From: Olsenella sp. KGMB02461
GTDB lineage: Bacteria; Actinomycetota; Coriobacteriia; Coriobacteriales; Atopobiaceae
Direction of reading: 5' to 3'
Length of the DNA: 64,000 nt
NCBI RefSeq assembly: GCF_012584445.1
Contig: NZ_JABAHI010000008.1
Location: 682,001-746,000, forward strand
The notes below the pieces were generated by a model. The model ran no database searches. It was not told the DNA's origin and saw nothing but the letters and a program-made list of their open reading frames with translations. Position numbers and translations under genes: made by a program. How positions within the stretch are numbered: position 1 is the first letter of the stretch; each line of letters opens with the position of its first letter. Below are positions 34,534-42,985 of the stretch, piece after piece.

Positions 34534-36390
34534 CTACACCACCTGTCGGGCAGCAGTGCCGTCCTGGAAGTAGCGGCGGGCGCGGTCGCGCACCACCTGG
34601 CTGGAATTGCCCTCCATCTCGTGCTCCACCAAATAGTTGATGTAGCTGTTGGTGTCTTGGACCTCGGGATGGCCGGCGGGCGTGCGGAAGGTCAAGAACT
34701 GGGTGTCGGGCTCAAGGCCGTCGGGCTCGTCCAGGGTGTCGGCGCCACCAATGAGATCGAAGAAGTCGCCTTTGACCGGCTCGGGAGCGCTGGAGTGGAT
34801 CTTGACCGCGACGCGGCGCGAACCCGATACCAAGTTGTCGTCGAAGCGCACGTCCATGGCGTCCAGCGCCTCCTGCCAGACATCCTCCGAAGGGTCTAAG
34901 GCAAGCTCGGTCTCTGGGAAGATCTCCGAGCTGGCCACCGGCACTTGGGCCAACGCTTTGGGGGCATAGCCCACCTGGGCGAGGAAGGCGTCGGTGTCAA
35001 AGATGGACGAGGAGCCCTGGGGCGCCTCGGAGGCGGCAGGCTGGGCTTGAGCAGCCTCACCCGCGCTGGCAGCCTGGGCGTCCTTCTTAGCAGGGGCGCC
35101 GTAGCGCTCGGCGGCGAAGGAGAAAGGCTTTTGGAAGCTGGCCGTGGCACTCACCGCGCTGACGGCCTCCTCGGCGGTCTCCAACACCGTGCCGGTATCA
35201 AAGAGCCCGCCCAGCTCCACGCCTAGGTCGCGAGAGATTTCCAGGTCGTTGGCTTGGGCCGCGGCCTCCCACCAGGAGGTGCCCAGGTCTGCCACGGTAC
35301 CGTCGGCCCGCTGGATCATGGGCAGATCGTCCATCATGTCGCCGCCCAGACGCTCGGCAAGCACGCGCGAGACGCCCTTGGAGAGAGCCAGCATGCGATT
35401 CTTGAAACTCTTGCGATCCAGATACTCCGAGGCCACCCGCTCGTAGTCCACGCTGGCTGCCGCATGGATTCCTGCATGGCCTTCGGATGCCCCCGGAGCC
35501 TGCGAAGCTGCGGGGACCGGCTCGCTCTCCAGCTCGGGCAAGCGGGGGACTTTCTTCCCTGCCGAGAAGCCCTGGGCCTTGAGAGTCGCCGCTTTTCCGG
35601 TGGGCTCCGAGGCCTCAGGAGCTGCCACCGGCTCGGAGGTCGCTGAGACCTCTGGAGTCGCTGCGGCAGCGCTCGCTTGTGCAGCATTCACGGAAGCCTT
35701 CGTGGCGTCTTCGGGTGATTGCACCCTTATGGCGCGCTCGGCCTGCCAGCGAGCCAACAGCTCGTCTACCGAGAAGCCCTCGCCTGGGTTCTTGGCATGC
35801 TTGCTGTAATGCCCAGACTCCTGGGGCTCAGGAGCCTCTTCTGCCAGCTTGGGCAGCGAGCCGCTTTTATCGGGGAAATGCAGCACGCCGCTGGTATCGG
35901 CCTTGAGGTCCAGAGGGCCAACCTTGGAGGGCGCGGGTTTCTCGGCAGTCAGAGCAGATGCCTTCTCGGCCTCTGGAGACTGGGCATCTGAGGCAACCGG
36001 CTCTTCCTCTGGGAAGATGATCTGGGCGCTTTGATCTGCGGGCGCATAGGAAGCGGCGCCCTCAGTGGGAGCAAATTGGGTGGAAGCGTCGGCGTACTCG
36101 TCCCACAGATCCGCCGGGATGGCCTGGGTGCCTGCTGCCTGTGCGGCTACCTGGGCCTCCAGCAGGCGGATGCGCGCTTCCAGAGCCTCGGACTGGGCCT
36201 TATGGGTGCGATGGCTCACCATGGCCACGCAGGCTGCGCCCACTGCAAAGCCCGCAGCAGCAGAAGCCCCGGCCACCAAAGTGGAATCGGCAGCAGCGGG
36301 CGCCGCCATAGCCATGGTAGGCACCGACCACAATGCAGCAGCACCGGCCAGGCCGGCGAACACCGCGCGGGATGAGTGTGATGAAACCAT
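34534..36390 (-). CDS. Large membrane-anchored protein of unknown function
   Basis: 618 residues. The N-terminus has two hydrophobic segments: a signal-like stretch (AVFAGLAGAAALWSVPTMAMAAPA) and a second one (LVAGASAAAGFAVGAACVAMVS), then a short coiled coil (KAQSEALEARIRLLEAQVAAQ). A long Ala/Glu/Pro/Ser-rich linker (about 90-360) follows, then a conserved-looking part (VDYERVASEYLDRKSFKNRMLALSKGVSRVLAERLGGD) and an acidic C-terminal half that ends NSYINYLVEHEMEGNSSQVVRDRARRYF. ATG 36390 has AAGGGG five bases upstream. It may be an envelope or division-associated protein; no known family is recognised. Confidence 0.65.
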   Translation of the reverse strand: MVSSHSSRAVFAGLAGAAALWSVPTMAMAAPAAADSTLVAGASAAAGFAVGAACVAMVSHRTHKAQSEALEARIRLLEAQVAAQAAGTQAIPADLWDEYADASTQFAPTEGAASYAPADQSAQIIFPEEEPVASDAQSPEAEKASALTAEKPAPSKVGPLDLKADTSGVLHFPDKSGSLPKLAEEAPEPQESGHYSKHAKNPGEGFSVDELLARWQAERAIRVQSPEDATKASVNAAQASAAAATPEVSATSEPVAAPEASEPTGKAATLKAQGFSAGKKVPRLPELESEPVPAASQAPGASEGHAGIHAAASVDYERVASEYLDRKSFKNRMLALSKGVSRVLAERLGGDMMDDLPMIQRADGTVADLGTSWWEAAAQANDLEISRDLGVELGGLFDTGTVLETAEEAVSAVSATASFQKPFSFAAERYGAPAKKDAQAASAGEAAQAQPAASEAPQGSSSIFDTDAFLAQVGYAPKALAQVPVASSEIFPETELALDPSEDVWQEALDAMDVRFDDNLVSGSRRVAVKIHSSAPEPVKGDFFDLIGGADTLDEPDGLEPDTQFLTFRTPAGHPEVQDTNSYINYLVEHEMEGNSSQVVRDRARRYFQDGTAARQVV

Positions 36391-36959
36391 AAGGACCCCT
36401 TCGCGCCAAGCACCGATACGTCTTATGACGGCGCGAAACCTAGATCCCTCGGTAAGGTAATAAAACTTTAAGCGATGAAGCTTGACGGGCGCCCCAAGGG
36501 GGCACGGCTGCAAGATCTTCAGGGCAACGGCGAGGTGTGTGTATTGGCTGCGTGTACCGTCGCGTACCTATGAATGGTTCCCATCATAGACGATCCTTTG
36601 ACCTCCCTGCGGGAACATTTTTGGAAAAGTGCAGGCAGATCCCTCAATTATTACTTCTCTACAGGAAACCTAGAACCCTAACGGCTTCTCTAGCTGCCAT
36701 TTTTGGCGCGTTTCAGCATCACTTAGGCCAAAAGCGCCCAAAACCCCCTGGCGCCGTTCGCCGCTCCCCCATCCCAAACTACCTGCCACCGATGCAAATA
36801 TGATGGCATAGCCTCTTGGCGCCTTCTAAGCCCCAGGCGAGGGGTATGTGCTCTTAATGCCAAAAGTCCAGCCGCACCTTGCAGCTGGCACGACCCGCCT
36901 GCGCCCTTAGGGGCGCCCGGTCTTTAGACGCATCCTAGCGCACCTCTAGAGGAGGACCT
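36391..36959. other. Divergent spacer with no recognisable gene
   Basis: About 570 bp between divergent genes. It is locally AT-rich at 36450-36475 and 36590-36700. I find no convincing ORF, RNA or repeat, only a partial CGCC-type inverted repeat near 36730-36760. Confidence 0.4.
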
Positions 36960-37754
36960 ATGAAACACATTGCCATAGTCACTGGTGGCTCTTCGGGTTT
37001 AGGCAAGGAGTTCGTCAAGCTCCTCGATCGCGGCGCCGGCGGCCCCCTGCAAGAGATCTGGCTCATCGCCCGCGACACCTCCAAACTCGACGAGGTGGCC
37101 GCCACCCTCAAGACGCCGGTAAAGTGCCTGGCGCTCGATCTCACCGACAGCTCCAGCTTCGCCGCCCTTGACGCCGCCCTTGCCGCCCAGAAAGACCTCA
37201 ACGTCCAATGGCTTGTCAACTGCGCTGGCTTTGGCAAGTTTGGCCCCTTTACCTCTATCGGAGCAGTAGCCAACGGCAACATGGTGAAGCTCAACTGCCT
37301 GGCGGTAGTGGAGCTTTGTTACAGCTGCCTGCTCTATATGCATGCAGGCTCTCGCATCATCAATATCGCAAGCCTGGCTGCTTTGGTGCCCCAGCCTGGT
37401 TTGGCGGTCTATAGCGCCACCAAGCGCTTTGTGCTGGACTTCTCCTACGCCCTGGATGGCGAGCTGGGCAGTGCGGGCATTCATGTGAGCGCCCTGTGCC
37501 CCAAGTTCATGGACACCCACTTCTTAGACAAGCCCGGCAATGCCCAAACCTTGAAGCGCCTGGAGTGGGTGGGCTTTGAAGATCCCGCAGCCTGCGCAGC
37601 TAAGGCGCTCAGGCAGTCGGTGGCAGGCAAGGTGTGCATCATCACCTCGCCCTCGGTGAAGGTGTTTCATTTCTTTTCTAAGCTCTTGCCCACCCCTGCG
37701 GTGATGAAGGCCCAAAGCCTGGTGAGCGATCTGGCGGAGCGGCTGGGAAAGTAG
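36960..37754 (+). CDS. Short-chain dehydrogenase/reductase
   Basis: 264 residues. Rossmann motif VTGGSSGLGKEF, NCAG structural motif (WLVNCAGFGKFG), catalytic Ser in NIASLAALVPQPG and YxxxK in VYSATKRF. The region after NCAG resembles the DltE/YqjQ branch of classical SDRs. The substrate is not predictable. ATG 36960 has GAGGAGG upstream, and a bidirectional terminator follows, so it is a single gene. Confidence 0.88.
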   Translation: MKHIAIVTGGSSGLGKEFVKLLDRGAGGPLQEIWLIARDTSKLDEVAATLKTPVKCLALDLTDSSSFAALDAALAAQKDLNVQWLVNCAGFGKFGPFTSIGAVANGNMVKLNCLAVVELCYSCLLYMHAGSRIINIASLAALVPQPGLAVYSATKRFVLDFSYALDGELGSAGIHVSALCPKFMDTHFLDKPGNAQTLKRLEWVGFEDPAACAAKALRQSVAGKVCIITSPSVKVFHFFSKLLPTPAVMKAQSLVSDLAERLGK

Positions 37755-37804
37755 CGCGTTCGCGTTTTTGGGCGTCGCTTTCCTCGCAAGCCAGCCAAAC
37801 CAAA

Positions 37805-37843
37805 ACGCCCAGCCTCGTGTAAAGAGGCTGGGCGTTCCTTTTA
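37805..37843. terminator. Bidirectional terminator between SDR gene and rho
   Basis: ACGCCCAGCCTC and its exact complement with a 7-base loop, followed by TCCTTTT on the plus strand and by TTTTGG on the minus strand. It serves the two convergent genes. Confidence 0.88.
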
Positions 37844-37880
37844 ACTCACCTTGCGTCCTGCAAGCCGTCTCGAACAATCT

Positions 37881-39308
37881 CTAGGCGATGTAGTCTGTCT
37901 GAGCGGCTTTTTTGGCCGAGCGGATGAGGAAGTCCTCATTGGACTTGGTTTGGCGCAGGCCTTTGATAAGAGAGGCCTCGGCGCGCTCGATGTTGTTGAG
38001 GTTTGCCAACACGCGACGCAGGCCCCACACCAACGGCTGCATATCGGGGGCAATGAGCAGGTCCTCGTTGCGCGTGCCGGACTGCACGGGATCGATTGCC
38101 GGGAAGATGCGCTTGTCGGCCAGCTCGCGGTCCAGCTTGAGCTCCATATTGCCGGTACCTTTGAACTCTTCGAAGATGACCTCGTCCATCTTTGAGCCCG
38201 TATCCACCAGCGCAGAGGCCAGAATGGTAAGGGAGCCGCCATTCTCGATATTGCGAGCGGCGCCCAAGAAACGTTTGGGCGGGTAAAGTGCGGCAGAATC
38301 CACGCCACCAGAGAGGATGCGGCCGCTGGCAGGGGCAGCCAGGTTGTAGGCGCGAGCCAAACGGGTGATGGAGTCGAGCACTACCACCACGTCCTCGCCC
38401 TCTTCTACCAGGCGTTTGGCGCGCTCGATCACCAGCTCTGCCACGTGGGTGTGGTTATCGGCAGGCATATCGAAGGTAGAAGCCACCACGTCGCCCTTGA
38501 TGGAGCGCTCCATATCGGTGACTTCCTCCGGGCGCTCGTCTACCAAAAGGCAGATGAGGTGCACCTCGGGATTGTTGGCCGCAATGGACTGGCAGATGTG
38601 CTTGAGCACCGTGGTTTTGCCCGCCTTGGGGGGCGACACGATGAGGCCGCGCTGGCCTTTGCCAATGGGAGCCACCAGGTCGATGGCGCGGCCGGTGATG
38701 GAGTCTTTGCCGTGCTCCATGTAAAGGCGCTCATTGGGATAGATGGGAGTGAGATCGCGGAAGCGCGGGCGCTTGAGTGCCAGCTCAGGGTCTTTGCCAT
38801 TGATGGAAGTGATGGTAGCCACCGGCGGGAACTTGTTGCTGGAGTTGCCCGGGCGCACCGTGCCCTCGATAAGGTCGCCGCGGCGAAGCCCATAGGTGCG
38901 AATGGTGACCTGCTGCACGAAGGCGTCCTCGTCGCCCTGCATGAAGTTGTTGGTGCGCACAAACCCGTAGTTCTCATTGGTGATCTCGAGGATGCCTTTG
39001 ACCGTGCGATAGCCCTCTTTGATGGTGGACTGCACGATAGCGTCTACCAGCTCGCTCTTGCGCATGCCCTGGAAGGGTATCTCCAGCAACCCGGCGCGCT
39101 CGCGCAGAGCCGGCAGCTTTAAAAGCTCCAGCTCCTCCCGGGGCAACGGGGGCAACGGTTGCGGCTTTTTAGGATGGCGGTTGAACCTGCCAGGCCTGTC
39201 TTGATTGTTTTTGTAGCTCTTAGGAGCCGATTCTTGATGGCGGCCCGGACGGCCCTGACGCTCGTAGCGCCCGTTATACGACGAATTACCAGAATCTTTG
39301 CCAGACAC
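37881..39308 (-). CDS. rho: Transcription termination factor Rho
   Basis: 475 residues. The N-terminal ~70 residues are an Arg/Asn/Gly/Pro-rich extension (RYERQGRPGRHQES) typical of actinobacterial Rho. Then come the Rho N domain (LKLPALRERAGLLEI), the RNA-binding cold-shock fold (GILEITNENYGFVRTNNF), the Walker A GLIVSPPKAGKTTVLKHI, the Q-loop and the R-loop (GTGNMELKLDREL). The start is judged to be GTG 39308, with AAGGAG nine bases upstream; GTG 39335 is nine codons longer and lacks a site. Confidence 0.95.
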   Translation of the reverse strand: MSGKDSGNSSYNGRYERQGRPGRHQESAPKSYKNNQDRPGRFNRHPKKPQPLPPLPREELELLKLPALRERAGLLEIPFQGMRKSELVDAIVQSTIKEGYRTVKGILEITNENYGFVRTNNFMQGDEDAFVQQVTIRTYGLRRGDLIEGTVRPGNSSNKFPPVATITSINGKDPELALKRPRFRDLTPIYPNERLYMEHGKDSITGRAIDLVAPIGKGQRGLIVSPPKAGKTTVLKHICQSIAANNPEVHLICLLVDERPEEVTDMERSIKGDVVASTFDMPADNHTHVAELVIERAKRLVEEGEDVVVVLDSITRLARAYNLAAPASGRILSGGVDSAALYPPKRFLGAARNIENGGSLTILASALVDTGSKMDEVIFEEFKGTGNMELKLDRELADKRIFPAIDPVQSGTRNEDLLIAPDMQPLVWGLRRVLANLNNIERAEASLIKGLRQTKSNEDFLIRSAKKAAQTDYIA

Positions 39309-39628
39309 CGTTTTGTACTCCTTGTCGACCGGCACAGTCTATGGTTGCCCAAAAGGCATATACATACATGGAAGACCCCTGGGACCAAGCGGCAATGGAT
39401 TAAGAAATAATGCCGATCACAGGGTAATAAGCGGGATCAAAGCCCTTACAGCAAAGCCCCAAAACATGGCACAACTAAGGGTTGCACGGGTCTTGACTAT
39501 AGCACACTCCAAAAATACATCCGCATCCGTAGCCCTAACCCATCGCCAAATTAACAAGACTCTCCAGAGCATGAAAGCTTGCTTAATCGCGCTCGCCCAA
39601 GGTCATGGGGTCCTTGCGCTAAAAAACT
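39309..39628. other. Region upstream of rho
   Basis: 320 bp between the rho start and the MarR-gene terminator. No ORF of interest; it probably contains the rho promoter and leader, but I cannot place them with confidence. Confidence 0.35.
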
Positions 39629-39669
39629 CCCCCACAGAAAGGAGCGTTTCGCCCGTCTTTCTGTGGGGG
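39621..39669 (-). terminator. Intrinsic terminator of the MarR-type gene
   Basis: CCCCCACAGAAAG and its complement (39629-39641 with 39657-39669), followed on the minus strand by GAGTTTTTT. It lies ~175 bp past the MarR-type stop; the intervening DNA carries two TTCTCGGCA words (39732, 39816). Confidence 0.8.
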
Positions 39670-39844
39670 TCAAGCTTGGGAACTCTACACGTGGTGCCGC
39701 GAAGGCCAACGGATGCAGCGCCTCTTCTCGTTGCCGAGAAGGCCTCACCCTTCCATCCGGACCCTCGCTGCTCCTTGGGGACCAGGCACGCGGTCCCAGA
39801 AGCGAGGTGCAAGGGTTTCTCGGCAGGCAAAGGAGGCAGAAGGC

Positions 39845-40549
39845 CTACTCAGAGGCAGTCTCCTCTTCCTCATTGCGGCCACGGCGATTGCGGCGCACGA
39901 CGATCTTGTTGACCTCGGCAGTGAGCTCTAGGGCGCGCGCCTTGCCCTCGGGGGTGAGGCCCACCTGGAGGGTGCGAGTGGCGTCGGGGGTAGCGCGGTT
40001 GCGGCTTACCAGACCGCGGTCTACCAGGCTGGAGACCGACATGGATACCGTGGGCTGCAGAAGGCCCAGGGTGCGCACGATCTGAGAGACGCTCATGGAG
40101 TCGTCGCCGGAGAGCTGGAGAGCCAAAAGCACCAGATCGCCGGACATGCAGAACATGGTGCCCATGGCATCCACGAACTTGCAGATGCGCTCGGGGCTGG
40201 AGCGGTGCAGCGGAGCGCCGTTCTGGATGTTGTTGCACACCTCTGCGCAGAGCTGGTCTTTGACCTCGATGCCCTTCTCAGAGATCTTGCAGCATACGTT
40301 GCGGCGGTCAGACTCGCCCTCATGGCGGGTAATGAGACCCAGGCGCGCCAGGTGATTGGTGCGGTGGGTCATGGTAGGACGCAGCACGCCCTGATAATCG
40401 GCGATCTCGGAAGTACGCAATTCTTCGCCGGCCTCGAAGAGGTGGCAGAGGATAGCGAACTCATCGAAGGTCAGGCGCTCTTTGGCCGGAGTCTCCTGCC
40501 TTACGACGTTGCACGCGCAGCGTACCGACATGTATTCCTTAAGATCCAT
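39845..40549 (-). CDS. Tandem MarR-type transcriptional regulator
   Basis: 234 residues with two winged-helix modules in one chain. The first (about 25-100) reads LTFDEFAILCHLFEAGEELRTSEIADYQGVLRPTMTHRTNHLARLGLITR with a wing ESDRRNVCCKISEKG. The second (about 130-215) reads DLVLLALQLSGDDSMSVSQIVRTLGLLQPTVSMSVSSLVDRGLVSR with TPDATRTLQVGLTPEG. A single chain could thus do the work of a MarR dimer. The C-terminal tail is Arg- then Glu-rich. ATG 40549 has GGGAGG six bases upstream. No target gene is obvious from context. Confidence 0.85.
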   Translation of the reverse strand: MDLKEYMSVRCACNVVRQETPAKERLTFDEFAILCHLFEAGEELRTSEIADYQGVLRPTMTHRTNHLARLGLITRHEGESDRRNVCCKISEKGIEVKDQLCAEVCNNIQNGAPLHRSSPERICKFVDAMGTMFCMSGDLVLLALQLSGDDSMSVSQIVRTLGLLQPTVSMSVSSLVDRGLVSRNRATPDATRTLQVGLTPEGKARALELTAEVNKIVVRRNRRGRNEEEETASE

Positions 40550-40951
40550 TCCGTGCCTCCCGTATCCCAATAGCTCTTTTTAGCGGCGCATTTCGCACCG
40601 CCCTCGCACCTAATGCGAAAACATATTGCTTATATACAGGTACATAGTACAACCAAAAGCGCGAGATTGCTCCTTCTATTTATAAGAGAAGTGAAATTAG
40701 ATAGGTCAGTATCTGTTCAATTACCTCAGCAATTCTAGTTTAGTATGTAACTATTATTCATCTATTAGTACTATTTATTTTTATTAGTTTTGTATTATTA
40801 CCTGTAAATATATATTATTTGGATGCAATTTAAGGAGGACCAATATAAATATGTTTTTAATCTATATTACATCTACAGATCGCAGGTTATAAAAAGATAA
40901 CGGCGCAGGTTATCACCTGCGCCGCCACAGAATCGTTACGATTTATGCCTC
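40550..40951. other. 400-bp AT-rich spacer upstream of the MarR-type gene
   Basis: Much more AT-rich than its surroundings (about 40620-40900). It includes the argS terminator at its right end and, on the plus strand, an AAGGAGG followed by a 13-codon frame (ATG 40851). It may hold the MarR-type promoter and operator; no clean inverted repeat stands out. Confidence 0.4.
40895..40925 (-). terminator. Intrinsic terminator of argS
   Basis: GGCGCAGGT and its complement around a 4-base loop; on the minus strand it is followed by TATCTTTTTAT. It lies 27 bp after the argS stop. Confidence 0.8.
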
Positions 40952-42814
40952 TTAGGCCTCTTCGTTGCGATACATCTTGTGAGGAGCCGAAACTCCGATG
41001 AGCTTGAGGGCCACTTCCAGATTGATGCGCACCGCATCGCAGACGGCCAAACGGGCGCGAGATAGCTCGGGATCTACCTGATTGTTCTCAGAAGGCAGGA
41101 TCTGGCACTCGTTGTAGAAGCGGTGGAAGTTGGAAGCCAGCTCCTGTACGTAGTGAGTGATGCGGAAGGGCGCACGGTCACGGGCGCACCCGGCAATGAG
41201 GTCGGTGAACTTGGACATGGTGCGCGCCAGCTCGGCCTCGGCAGGATTGGTGAGCAGGGTGAGGTTGGGATCCTCGCCAATGGCCTTTTGGGCCACGGCT
41301 TCCATGCCCATTTGCTCCGCCTCCTCATAGCTCACGCCTGCGGCGCGGCGCAGGATGGAGCAGATGCGGGCATGGGCGTACTGCACGTAATAGACAGGGT
41401 TGGAGCTATCCTGGCGGCGCACTGCCTCAATGTCGAAGTCGATGGTCTGGTTTGAGCTGCGCGAGATGAGGGTGTAGCGGGTGGCATCGGGGCCGGCCTC
41501 TTCGATGAGTTCGTCGAAGCTCACCATGGTGCCGCGGCGCTTGGACATGCGCACCGGCTCGCCGTTGCGCAGCAGGTTCACAAACTGGCCCAGCAGTACC
41601 TCGTACTTGCCTGGGAAGCCCAGGGCGGCAGCCGCGGCTTGCACGCGCTTGATATAGCCGTGGTGGTCTGCTCCCAAAATATTGATCTCATAGTCATACT
41701 CGGTGAGCTTGTCCCAGGTATAGGCTACGTCGGAGGCAAAGTAGGTGTACTCGCCGTTAGATTTGACCACCACGCGGTCTTTGTCGTCGCCAAAGTCGGT
41801 GGTGCGCAGCCACAGGGCGCCGTCGTCGGTGCGGTAGAGAAGGCCTTTGTCTTCCATCATCTTGAAGGTGCGGCTGATGGGGCTCTCGCCGTTCTCGTCC
41901 TCCACGTAGAAGGCGCGCTCGCTCTTCCAGTTGTCAAAGTGGCAGCGCACCGAGTCGCAAGTCTCTTTGATAGCGGCCAGCTGGCGCTGGTAGGCGCGCT
42001 CACGGAACTCAGGGGCGCGCACAGACTCGTCTACCTCGACCCACTTGTCGCCATCCACGTCGTAGAAATGCTTGGCGATCTTGATGATGTAGTCGCCGCC
42101 ATAGGAGTTGCCGCCCAACGCCTCATTGAAAGCGTCCATGTAGGGATGCGTCTCGGGATGGGCATCGTCCTCATCCTCAATGTAGTTCTCGCGGTCTTGG
42201 ATGAGGTAGTCCACCGCACCCTGGGCATCCAGGTCGTGCTTCTTCATGACCTCCACCAGCTGGAGGTAGCGCTGGGCTACAGACTCGCCAAAGACATCCA
42301 TCTGAGAGCCATGGTCGTTAATGTAATACTCACGCTGCACATCGTAACCGGCAAAATCCAGCACGTTGCACAGAGAGTCGCCAATGGCAGCCCAACGTCC
42401 ATGACCTACGTGGAGGGGGCCAGTGGGGTTGGCAGAAATGAACTCCACCTGCACCTTCTCGCCGTGACCAATATCCGAGCGCCCAAAGTTAGCGCCCTCA
42501 GCACGGGCCTCGGCGAAAATCTCGTTGTGAGCAGCGGTGTTGAGATAGAAGTTGATGAAGCCAGGGCCGGCGATCTCCACTTTCTCAATCTCGTCAGAGG
42601 CAGGCAGGTATTCCACGATAGCCGCAGCGATCTTAGGGGGAGCCATGCGGGCCAAGCGGGCAGAGCGCAATGCCACCGTAGAGGTCCACTCGCCATGCGA
42701 GGTGTCTGCCGGACGCTCGACGCCTGCATCCTCCACCACAAACTCGGGCAGGGCGCCCGCTGCCTGGGCAGCGGCAATGGCCTGTGTTACAAGCTCCTCG
42801 ATGGTTTCGGGCAT
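40952..42814 (-). CDS. argS: Arginyl-tRNA synthetase
   Basis: 620 residues, class I synthetase. HIGH motif in FISANPTGPLHVGHGRWAAIGD; KMSKS counterpart RMSKRRGTM; the C-terminal DALR anticodon domain includes VQYAHARICSIL and ends LKLIGVSAPHKMYRNEEA. Charges tRNA-Arg. ATG 42814 has AAAGGA upstream; the in-frame extension to 42871 is not conserved. Confidence 0.97.
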   Translation of the reverse strand: MPETIEELVTQAIAAAQAAGALPEFVVEDAGVERPADTSHGEWTSTVALRSARLARMAPPKIAAAIVEYLPASDEIEKVEIAGPGFINFYLNTAAHNEIFAEARAEGANFGRSDIGHGEKVQVEFISANPTGPLHVGHGRWAAIGDSLCNVLDFAGYDVQREYYINDHGSQMDVFGESVAQRYLQLVEVMKKHDLDAQGAVDYLIQDRENYIEDEDDAHPETHPYMDAFNEALGGNSYGGDYIIKIAKHFYDVDGDKWVEVDESVRAPEFRERAYQRQLAAIKETCDSVRCHFDNWKSERAFYVEDENGESPISRTFKMMEDKGLLYRTDDGALWLRTTDFGDDKDRVVVKSNGEYTYFASDVAYTWDKLTEYDYEINILGADHHGYIKRVQAAAAALGFPGKYEVLLGQFVNLLRNGEPVRMSKRRGTMVSFDELIEEAGPDATRYTLISRSSNQTIDFDIEAVRRQDSSNPVYYVQYAHARICSILRRAAGVSYEEAEQMGMEAVAQKAIGEDPNLTLLTNPAEAELARTMSKFTDLIAGCARDRAPFRITHYVQELASNFHRFYNECQILPSENNQVDPELSRARLAVCDAVRINLEVALKLIGVSAPHKMYRNEEA

Positions 42815-42985
42815 GGGAATATCCTTTCTTCTCAAAAGAGCGATCACGAGAAACGCGATCTTATAAAGCAAGTGTTTTTATCCAGAAGAGAGCATAGCAT
42901 CCTGGGACACGCCCCCGGCTGCAGGTTCTTGGCGTGCCGGGTCTTTGCGCGATGAGGCATCTGAGGGCAAAAGGCGAGCCCAGGG

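Noticed and set aside
40851-40892. 13-codon plus-strand peptide with AAGGAGG in the AT-rich spacer
   Set aside because: Starts at an ATG with a good site but nothing is encoded downstream on that strand; argS and the MarR-type gene are both on the minus strand, so it is probably chance.
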